NCBI GenBank assembly: GCA_001304365.1
Contig: LJNA01000063.1
Coordinates: 1 to 8,182 of the forward strand
Source: Syntrophobacter sp. DG_60
GTDB lineage: Bacteria; Desulfobacterota; Desulfofervidia; Desulfofervidales; DG-60
Length of the DNA: 8,182 bases
Direction of reading: 5' to 3'
Shown piece by piece: positions 1 through 4,779 of this stretch. The translations under genes and the position numbers were made by a program. The notes under the pieces are model-generated. The model was not told where the DNA came from and did not search any database. It worked only from the letters and a program-made list of their open reading frames with translations. Position 1 is the stretch's first letter. The number at the start of each line of letters is the position of its first letter.

Positions 1-2
1 TT

Positions 3-101
3 TTGCATCCCTTAGGTGATAGAGATTTTGTAAATAAAGTGTTAAAAGAATACCAGGGTCTGGCTGAAAGAAAAAAAGAATTTGTTCAGACCATGCCTTA
101 G
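3..101 (+). CDS. C-terminal fragment of an unknown gene, cut by the window edge
   Basis: An open frame enters from the left edge and ends at TAG 99-101, giving 32 residues that finish in FVQTMP. The segment GDRDFVNKVLKEY is charged and helical with normal codon use, so it looks like a real protein end. It loosely resembles the tail of REP-associated (Y1-type) transposases, which often end with a G-x-x-DFV-x-x-VL segment, but that is recall from a very short stretch and not a firm assignment. The stop lies 25 bases before the next start codon on the same strand, so it could be cotranscribed with the selenoprotein gene. Confidence 0.45.
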   Translation: MHPLGDRDFVNKVLKEYQGLAERKKEFVQTMP

Positions 102-126
102 AGATATAGTAGATTAGATATATAAA

Positions 127-1014
127 ATGGAGAAATTTGGCATACAAAGGGCCTTTTCTGAATCCATTAGATATGTCATGGGTGGAGCCACATGAGCACA
201 GGCTGTCCTTTCTGCCACGGGGTGGCTAACCGGTTTTAGAGATAAAAACATTATAAAAGCAGCAACCGGGCTTGGTGGTGGTTTTGGCCATGAAGGTGAT
301 ACATGCGGTTCCTTAATAGGCGGCATATTAGCTTTGGCTTTAAACGGAAATAAAGACACATATGGTGATTGCAAGAGATATTACTTAGAGTTTACTAATC
401 GTTTTGGTACAAGTAAGTGTAGATATATTACCGGTGTAAGATTTAAAGAAGGGTATGATATAAGACGCTTTTTTATAAAGGGAATTATATGTCTAAGGGT
501 TGTTTATACATCTATTGCCTCTGTGTTTAATATTATTCAGTCTCCTAAAAAAACTTCTGATTTTACCGGAAAAAGATTTGATTGTGCTAATGCAGTGCTT
601 TTAGAAATTGGCTCTAAGACAGATATAGATATGAGTCCTTTGCTTAAAATTACACCAGGATTATCTGGAGGTTTAGCAGGTTGTGGTGATATATGCGGTG
701 CCTTAGTAGGTGGGGCTTTGGCCTTGGGAATGGTCTATGGTAAAGAAATTGATAAAAAACGGCCATTTACCTTGATTAAAGCAGGTCTAGTAGCACTTAA
801 AGAAGGAAGTGCCATCTTTGAAAAGGAGGAATTACATCCTTCTTTTACTGCCAGTTTCCGGGTTAGCTATCTATATAGGGCATTTGTTAATAAATTTGGT
901 AGCGCAAATTGCTGTGATATCTTGCCCCAAGGACAAACAAACATTGAAGAAATTGAGCTATGTAAAGAGATTATTCATACAGTCAGTCAACGGACTAATG
1001 AACTTATAAGATGA
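127..1014 (+). CDS. C_GCAxxG_C_C family redox selenoprotein, tandem-duplicated, Sec encoded by TGA 193-195
   Basis: ATG 127 is the only ATG between the upstream in-frame TAG (115-117) and the TGA, so I chose it; no good Shine-Dalgarno is visible. Reading through TGA 193-195 gives 295 residues with two copies of the putative redox fold. Repeat 1 has U23-AQAV, a glycine run GLGGGFG (48-54), CGSLIGG with C60, then C82 and C98. Repeat 2 has C153-ANAV, GLSGGL, CGALVGG with C190 (C186 beside it), and C262/C263. The TGA falls exactly where the family carries its first conserved Cys, and repeat 2 has Cys there. Frame, glycine motif and the remaining Cys are intact on both sides, and the gene itself ends with TGA, so TGA is not generally reassigned. 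The family is known only as probable redox proteins, and selenocysteine members are recognised. Without recoding only 22 residues would be made. The alternative is a nonsense mutation with translation restarting at TTG 334. Confidence 0.82.
193..226 (+). promoter_or_regulatory. Sec-UGA codon with candidate bacterial SECIS hairpin
   Basis: Bacterial SECIS elements lie inside the coding region just after the UGA, with the apical loop roughly 16-37 nt downstream. Here GCCAC (214-218) pairs perfectly with GTGGC (222-226) around a GGG loop (219-221). The first loop base is 24 nt beyond the last base of the UGA, within the expected window. The lower stem is poorly paired by eye, and the loop is not the classical GGUC of E. 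coli fdhF. A folding run is needed to say whether an alternative pairing is better. SelB would be the expected binding partner; none is encoded in this window. Confidence 0.55.
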
Positions 1015-1023
1015 ACTTATAAG
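998..1023 (+). repeat. Perfect 13-bp tandem direct repeat at the gene junction
   Basis: ATGAACTTATAAG occurs twice back to back at 998-1010 and 1011-1023. Removing one copy would leave the upstream reading frame ending in AGG TGA, with that stop overlapping the next ATG as TGATG. The duplication therefore looks recent, and it moves the stop codon 13 bases upstream without changing the encoded C-terminus (still ...LIR). Confidence 0.85.
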
Positions 1024-1026
1024 GTG

Positions 1027-1656
1027 ATGTTTTTTATAAAGTACATGGCAGCCATAAACAGCTTGCTCTTTCCAGTGGTATATAAATTGTTTGGAGAAAG
1101 GGGCATTAAGGCCTGGCAACTGATTTTTTATCAAATAGGAATTGGTAGATCCTCTATTTTAAAGGAAGGATTAAAAATAGATGTAAATGATGCCAGAAGC
1201 TTAGGTCGGATATTCGATTATGACGATAGCCTTGCCCATGTAAAGGGAATTTGGGAAATGGAGAAAAAAGGTAAAGCCATAAAAGTAGTTAAAGTATGCC
1301 CTATAGCCTATATTTTGCGTCCTGAAACATGCCTTAATCTAATAGCAGCTTTAGAGGCAGGAACATTTTACCCACTAAATTCAAGAATAAAGGTACCGGA
1401 TATTCCAAAGTTAATTTCTAGAGGTGATGACTGTTGCATTGGAACCATTGAACTACCTTATCTGGCTAAAGAAGTAGCCGATCAAATTTCACCTTATAGT
1501 ACAGGAAAGCAGTATCCCCTGATAAATATCCCTGGTCTTAACAAAAGGCTTTTCTGCCAAACAATAAAGAGCTTTTTAAAGGCCGTTTTAAATTTTCTTA
1601 AACACGGCACAAAGCAGCAGATGTATTGGTATGAATTTTTTAAATACAAAGGATAG
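1027..1656 (+). CDS. L-2-amino-thiazoline-4-carboxylate hydrolase-like protein
   Basis: The protein has 209 residues from ATG 1027; GTG 1024 in the same frame would add one residue. I prefer ATG because it formed a TGATG stop-start overlap with the upstream gene before the 13-bp duplication; AAGG at 1021-1024 is too close to act as a normal Shine-Dalgarno. The N-terminus has a hydrophobic stretch (LLFPVVYKLF), followed by a DARSLGRIFDYDDSL segment, a VCPIAYIL Cys motif (C91), C102, an LEAGTFYPLN segment and a GDDCC motif (C136, C137) leading into a beta strand. This order, especially K-CP-A near the middle and S-x-GDD-x-C, is what I associate with the L-2-amino-thiazoline-4-carboxylic acid hydrolase-like family, many members of which are only putative enzymes. 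That assignment is from memory. Its tight linkage to a thiol/selenol redox protein fits a Cys-related role but does not prove one. The C-terminal 50 residues are basic and hydrophobic and not diagnostic. Confidence 0.6.
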   Translation: MFFIKYMAAINSLLFPVVYKLFGERGIKAWQLIFYQIGIGRSSILKEGLKIDVNDARSLGRIFDYDDSLAHVKGIWEMEKKGKAIKVVKVCPIAYILRPETCLNLIAALEAGTFYPLNSRIKVPDIPKLISRGDDCCIGTIELPYLAKEVADQISPYSTGKQYPLINIPGLNKRLFCQTIKSFLKAVLNFLKHGTKQQMYWYEFFKYKG

Positions 1657-1776
1657 ATAATCACTTCATGTTATAAGAGAGATGTCGGTCGTGGAAAATA
1701 GGTGCAGGAGATTAAAAATAGAAAGTATAAAAATTGTAATTAAGGTTTTTACGAAATTCTTCATAAAAATCTAATT

Positions 1777-2466
1777 CTATTTTTCTCTTAGCCTCTTTTT
1801 TTCTATTGTGTTCTTTAAATCCTCCCAAAGACCTGGCTGCTCAAGGGCTTTCATTTGAGGAAGCTTTTTCCTATTCTTGGCAAATAAGTCTGCATAATAA
1901 TATAAATTTTGCTCTTCTTTAGCTAAAATTCCGTGTTTTAAAAAGACACTTTCCCTAGAACATGGACAAAGCTCTTCTAGTATATGTGGAGTTGGCTTGA
2001 AATATTCGTGCACCACTATATCAGCCACTATATTCAGGTCTTTATCTGTTAAGCCTTCTACCCTTCTTCTAAATAAATGTCCAAATCTGATGTGAGCGTA
2101 TTGGTGCGTTAGGACAAAGGCCTTGTCCTCAACGGTCGAGAGATTTTTCCAGAAGTTTAAGTCTATATACATCAAGTATGCTTCATTTAGCTGGTCTGAA
2201 AAAGGAACTAGAGAATATTCACAATAGCCACTAGAAATAGTTTTGTCACCTCTGTCAAAAATAAAAACAAAACGGCGACTTAGAAAGTCAAAGAAATCTG
2301 CCTTGTACAATTCCTTAGCCTTTTTTGCCGCATCTTTTAACTCTTTCCAAAATTTTGGATATTTAGAGGCTGCAGCCCGAGGTGAAAAAGCTATGTCCCA
2401 AAATGCTATAATGCCTATCAACTTAATCATTTCTTTTTTTAGTTTAAATGCTCTCTTTCCTTTCAT
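1777..2466 (-). CDS. Metallopeptidase-like protein (VWA-associated DUF2201 type) with HQYAH instead of HExxH
   Basis: The 229-residue protein begins at ATG 2466; TTG 2478 is an in-frame alternative with no better ribosome site. The centre reads VLTHQYAHIRFGHLFRRR, followed by NIVADIVVHEYF. This matches the layout of the putative metallopeptidase domain found in VWA-like proteins (DUF2201 N-terminal), where a helix with HExxH-x-x-x-GH is followed by an N-x-AAD-x-V helix. Residues 121-125 are HQYAH: the two His are kept, but the catalytic Glu is Gln (codon CAA), so hydrolysis is doubtful. A C-terminal VWA-like domain and the usual AAA ATPase partner are not seen. The gene starts inside the end of a frameshifted fragment (2444-2640). 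Its own 3' end contains A AAA AAG in phase at the 1796-1802 run; a -1 shift there would replace the tail RLREK with about 27 charged and aromatic residues ending at 1712. Confidence 0.6.
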   Translation of the reverse strand: MKGKRAFKLKKEMIKLIGIIAFWDIAFSPRAAASKYPKFWKELKDAAKKAKELYKADFFDFLSRRFVFIFDRGDKTISSGYCEYSLVPFSDQLNEAYLMYIDLNFWKNLSTVEDKAFVLTHQYAHIRFGHLFRRRVEGLTDKDLNIVADIVVHEYFKPTPHILEELCPCSRESVFLKHGILAKEEQNLYYYADLFAKNRKKLPQMKALEQPGLWEDLKNTIEKKRLREK

Positions 2467-2640
2467 AATTATATCCAATTTTTTCCAATAGAAGAATATC
2501 TCCAGATATACCTAAACAATCATCTAGGTTGTTGAGGTCAGTGGGATAGATTACACCTAGTTTTATGCCCAATTTACTAGCTAATATCTTTTTTTCTTCT
2601 CAATATTTTTGGCTGCGAGCTTCAATAAAATGGATTCAGG
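2444..2640 (-). pseudogene. Frameshifted fragment of an unknown gene upstream of the peptidase-like gene
   Basis: On the minus strand two frames join across a seven-base A run (plus-strand T run 2589-2595). The first contains PPESILLKLAAKNIEK. The second contains KLGIKLGVIYPTDLNNLDD and GDILLLEKIGYNYERKESI, and ends at TAA 2446-2444. Adding one A to the run restores a single frame. Composition on both sides is protein-like, whereas further upstream the frame turns into a low-complexity Phe/Leu run, so the true start is unclear. The end overlaps the start of the next gene by 23 bases, as in coupled operon genes. I do not recognise the family. Confidence 0.4.
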
Positions 2641-2714
2641 AGGGGTATATTTTAAAGAGCGTAGAATCAGAATAAAATATAAAAAAAGGCTAAAGAATTG
2701 GTAAAAAAGGCTTG

Positions 2715-3296
2715 CTAAAAGGGTAGGGCAGTATTTTTTATTTTGAACTCAATGCTTCCATAGTTAGAATGAATGGGGGGCAGTTTCTCTTTTAGCACAC
2801 CTTCTTTAAAATAGAAGATAACTTTACTTTCAGCTTCTTTATACTCCACATCGATTATAGGTTTCTGCTTTCCTATATTTATCCTCTTATACATGCCGCT
2901 GCCAATAGGGGGAACTATATTTGGATAATATATAGAGATTGCTTTAGCTGTGATTTTGAAGACATCCAAAGGAGATTCTTTTATATAGACAAAAAACTCA
3001 AACTCCTTATTCGATCGAACAACCTTTATCTTAAAATCTCCTAAACTAGCAACTAGGAGTTGAGAGTTCAATTCCTCTACTTCAACAATACCACTTTCTA
3101 TTAGTCTTTCTATCAATGCTCTCATCTGCTTATCAATCCCTTCAAAAAGGGTGAAGATAAAATCTGTGAGTTCTTTAATCTTTTTCTTTGTTCGCCTTTG
3201 TTGAATGCTAATTAAGTCCTCATAAAACTCTCTGCGCTTTAGGCCTTCCTTGCTTCTTAATGCCTCTAATCTCTTTTTATTTAACGCTTTGTCCAC
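2715..3296 (-). CDS. Hypothetical protein, 193 residues, helical N-terminus and beta-rich C-terminus
   Basis: I do not recognise this protein. The first 75 residues are highly charged and helical (KKKIKELTDFIF, ALIERLIESGIVEVEEL) and could form a coiled coil. The remaining 115 residues alternate hydrophobic and polar residues as in beta structure (KIKVVRSNKEFEFFVYI, KPIIDVEYKEAESKVIFYF). There are no cysteines, membrane segments or catalytic motifs that I can see. The annotated start is GTG 3296, but the nearest Shine-Dalgarno, AAGGAG, lies 19 nt upstream of it. The same site is only 7 nt before an in-frame ATT (3308-3306), which would add four residues. The gene sits in the minus-strand run 79 bases downstream of the broken inositol-monophosphatase-family gene, and it is one of the few frames in that run that is intact. 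Confidence 0.6.
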   Translation of the reverse strand: MDKALNKKRLEALRSKEGLKRREFYEDLISIQQRRTKKKIKELTDFIFTLFEGIDKQMRALIERLIESGIVEVEELNSQLLVASLGDFKIKVVRSNKEFEFFVYIKESPLDVFKITAKAISIYYPNIVPPIGSGMYKRINIGKQKPIIDVEYKEAESKVIFYFKEGVLKEKLPPIHSNYGSIEFKIKNTALPF

Positions 3297-3375
3297 TAAT
3301 TTCTTAATACTTTTTCTCCTTCGGCAATAGCGCTAACTTCCTTTCTAATCAATCTTATTTAAATTTTTCCCTTGA

Positions 3376-3784
3376 TTATAAATTCTTGATTAAATCTAAT
3401 ATTTGGTTGTGAACTCTTTTATTAGAAAATAAAAGGTCACCAGTCTCTACCTCCAAGGATTTCCTCTCTTTCTCGCCCCCTTCACAATAAAAAATATAAC
3501 TTTTGCTGAGATCAGAAACCTCCGAACCCCCAATCCTTTTTTGATTGAAATAAGCTCCCTTTCCCTTCTCTGCCAAATAAAAATTCATTAATTACTGGAG
3601 CATAAATTGTTCCTAAAATCAACTCCTGTTTTTCCATTAGAGCAATACAAACAGAAAAAAGAGGATTCTGATTAGCAAAATTACCGGTGCCATCTAAGGA
3701 ATCAATAATCCAAAGCCAATCAGAATTGGCCTTTTGAAAACAAGGACAAAGTGTTTCATGACCTATTATCATCTCAGACCTCAA
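3376..3784 (-). pseudogene. Inositol-monophosphatase-family gene, frameshifted and truncated at both ends
   Basis: The family fingerprint is clear: WIIDSLDGTGNF (metal-binding D-x-LDGT), PLFSVCIAL, LGTIYAPVINEF, then in another frame YLAEKGKGAYFNQKRI. The two frames join at the five-base A run 3579-3583 (plus strand); one base fewer restores the frame. Full-length members are about 250-270 residues. Here the first ~60-70 residues, including most of the Lys/Asp/Glu metal-site region, are missing (only IIGHE remains of the usual GEE), and the frame ends at DLIKNL, well before the WD-x-AAG motif that forms the rest of the active site. An in-frame ATG at 3772 has a GAGGT site 5 nt upstream, so a shortened product could be initiated, but it cannot form a complete active site. 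Substrate (inositol phosphate, fructose-1,6-bisphosphate, PAP) cannot be told. Decay or assembly error are both possible for the frameshift; the end truncations favour decay. Confidence 0.8.
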
Positions 3785-3792
3785 CCTTTACC

Positions 3793-4028
3793 TCAGTTAC
3801 TTTTTGGGTGTTCAGAAATAACTGATTCTATTTTATTTGCAGAATTTCCTATTTTTTTGGATTTATCTCTTACTATACTACATTGACCCTTGACGGTTTG
3901 ACTACCATAATCCTTCAAAGAACTTCCACTGCACATTTAACCTTAAAATTGCCGTAGTCTCCATCTATAAAAATGCCACATTTGCAACTAAGATAGCCCC
4001 TTTTTCTTAATTTTGCTTTTTTCTCCAT
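3793..4028 (-). pseudogene. Small Cys-motif protein gene with one frame break
   Basis: ATG 4028 follows AGGAG with a short 2-nt gap and overlaps the end of the preceding gene by 41 bases. The uninterrupted frame gives 37 residues containing GYLSCKCGIFIDGDYG and KVKCAVEVL, and stops at TGA 3917-3915. In another frame the sequence resumes at once as KDYGSQTVKGQCSIVRDKS and runs to SVISEHPKSN, ending at TGA 3795-3793. Adding one T before the TGA gives a single 78-residue protein with C15, C17, C32 and one more Cys near residue 50, which could bind a metal. I do not recognise the family. The CTT TGA context resembles the RF2 frameshift site, but the required shift is -1 rather than +1, so that mechanism does not fit. 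Confidence 0.5.
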
Positions 4029-4350
4029 AACTCCTAAACATACCTTCAAAAACGTCAAACTCACTTTTTACCTCTTGGTAAGACTTAAACATATCCTTAC
4101 TGGTCCAGACACATCTATTGCCTTCCTTTGTCTTCACAAGTAAGCCCTGCCTGACCAGTTTGTTGCACCTCTTTTTCATTGCATTTTCTGTAATTTTGAC
4201 CTTGAGCCAGTAAGCAAGCGTTTCTACAAGGTACTTTATGGTAACAGGCAAAACAGCCTGCTCAAGTATAAAATTCTTGATGCAGGAGTCTTGATCATAG
4301 CACCTTATAAATTCTCTACTGCCATATTTTACTGTTCGCTGTCTAATCAT
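3988..4350 (-). CDS. Hypothetical winged-helix-like DNA-binding protein, 120 residues
   Basis: The protein begins at ATG 4350, 17 bases after the stop of the Gly/Lys/Arg-rich gene, with a weak AGAG ribosome site. Residues about 32-82 read as helix-turn-helix plus wing: VTIKYLVETLAYWLKV, then ENAMKKRCNKLVRQGLLVKT, then a short hairpin ending GNRCVWTSK. The pattern of a recognition helix followed by LV-x-x-GLL-V and a basic hairpin is typical of winged-helix regulators. No specific family can be named. The N-terminus (RQRTVKYGSREFIRCYDQDSC) and the basic C-terminus (KSKIKKKGLS) are not diagnostic. It could regulate its own operon from the promoter at 4555-4583, but no operator is evident. The end overlaps the next small gene by 41 bases. 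Confidence 0.55.
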   Translation of the reverse strand: MIRQRTVKYGSREFIRCYDQDSCIKNFILEQAVLPVTIKYLVETLAYWLKVKITENAMKKRCNKLVRQGLLVKTKEGNRCVWTSKDMFKSYQEVKSEFDVFEGMFRSYGEKSKIKKKGLS

Positions 4351-4367
4351 ATTTGTGAGCTCTTTTT

Positions 4368-4475
4368 TTATTTTCCTCTACCACCTCCTTTACCTCGGCC
4401 TTTCCCTCTGCCTTGGCCTTTACCTTTTCCACCTCCCATGCCTCTACCTTTAGCTGTACCTCTTCCCTTTGGCAT
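4368..4475 (-). CDS. 35-residue Gly/Lys/Arg-rich small protein
   Basis: This is a short gene with all the signals of a real one: AAAGGAG (4489-4483) lies 7 nt before ATG 4475, and a TTGCCA-17-TATAAT promoter lies about 80 bases upstream. The product starts MPKGRGTAKGRGMGGG and continues as alternating glycine and basic residues. It has 17 glycines, 12 lysine/arginine and no acidic residue, so it is very basic and almost certainly disordered. It could bind nucleic acid or an acidic partner. It resembles in style the small Gly-rich ORFs found near NifB/NifX-type and DUF5320 genes, but it lacks their GPMGMGPMTG signature, so I do not assign it there. It is the first gene of the minus-strand run and is followed closely by the winged-helix-like gene. 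Confidence 0.65.
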   Translation of the reverse strand: MPKGRGTAKGRGMGGGKGKGQGRGKGRGKGGGRGK

Positions 4476-4482
4476 TTTATTT

Positions 4483-4489
4483 CTCCTTT
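4483..4489 (-). promoter_or_regulatory. Strong Shine-Dalgarno for the 35-residue gene
   Basis: AAAGGAG on the minus strand with 7 nt to ATG 4475. It is the best ribosome-binding site in the window and the main reason for calling the small gene. Confidence 0.75.
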
Positions 4490-4554
4490 CCCTGCAGTAA
4501 AAGCTACAGGATTAATTAAAAAAGAGGCATTTTTAAAGTAAAACTTTCTTACAT

Positions 4555-4583
4555 ATTATAAACACTTAGTAGAAGGATGGCAA
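4555..4583 (-). promoter_or_regulatory. Sigma70-type promoter for the minus-strand run
   Basis: On the minus strand TTGCCA (plus 4578-4583) is followed after exactly 17 bases by a perfect TATAAT (plus 4555-4560). Transcription would start near 4548 and leave a leader of about 70 nt before ATG 4475. A run of eight G (plus-strand C 4584-4591) directly abuts the -35 box on its upstream side. Confidence 0.7.
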
Positions 4584-4597
4584 CCCCCCCCTCGCTT

Positions 4598-4732
4598 ATG
4601 CTCCTAATTGGTCAATTTGGCATAGATAAACTGTCAGATGGCCTATTCTCGTTCGCAAGCCAGATGGAGAAAACTGAGTATGATGACATTGCCACCTTGG
4701 CAAGGAAGTTGCCTTTGACTGGGAAAGTCTAG
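4598..4732 (+). other. Intergenic stretch 4584-4744 with a possible 44-codon ORF or gene remnant
   Basis: The gap between the two divergent promoters contains an open frame from ATG 4598 to TAG 4732, with segments such as FASQMEKTEYDDIATLARK that look protein-like. There is no ribosome-binding site and no family I recognise, so it is either a decayed gene tail or chance. A C8 run (4584-4591) lies just upstream. No RNA gene or riboswitch structure is evident. Confidence 0.2.
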
Positions 4733-4744
4733 CAAAAAAAATAT

Positions 4745-4773
4745 TTGTAACTGAACCAGGATGGACTTATAAT
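4745..4773 (+). promoter_or_regulatory. Promoter giving a probably leaderless transcript of the radical SAM gene
   Basis: TTGTAA (4745-4750), a 17-base spacer and a perfect TATAAT (4768-4773). The expected start point, 6-8 bases after the -10 box, coincides with the ATG at 4780. No Shine-Dalgarno lies in the usual place, which agrees with a leaderless mRNA. Confidence 0.55.
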
Positions 4774-4779
4774 TTAATT

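Noticed and set aside
114..374. 86-residue minus-strand ORF opposite the selenoprotein N-terminus
   Set aside because: It is antisense to a clearly homologous protein frame, has no ribosome site, and reads as proline-rich shadow sequence.
334..1014. Shorter start (TTG 334) for the C_GCAxxG_C_C gene
   Set aside because: It would cut the first repeat in the middle of the conserved CG/glycine motif, which lies upstream at codons 48-66; the full frame through the TGA is better supported.
1657..1776. Rho-independent terminator between the convergent genes
   Set aside because: The region is AT-rich with A and T runs but I find no GC-containing stem before a U tract; part of it is probably the frameshifted tail of the peptidase-like gene.
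3915..3920. TGA in the small Cys-motif gene as a second selenocysteine codon
   Set aside because: Reading through leads to unrelated sequence and a TAG after about 14 codons, whereas a one-base frame change restores a long protein-like frame.
3911..3920. RF2-like programmed frameshift at CTT TGA
   Set aside because: RF2 uses a +1 shift; +1 here hits TAG within five codons. The continuing frame needs -1 (or one inserted base).
4291..4500. Plus-strand proline-rich 69-residue ORF
   Set aside because: It is the antisense image of the Gly/Lys/Arg-rich gene (glycine codons read backwards give proline) and has no ribosome site.
4584..4591. C8 tract as a phase-variable switch
   Set aside because: It adjoins the -35 box from outside rather than lying in the -35/-10 spacer or a coding frame, so length change has no obvious effect.
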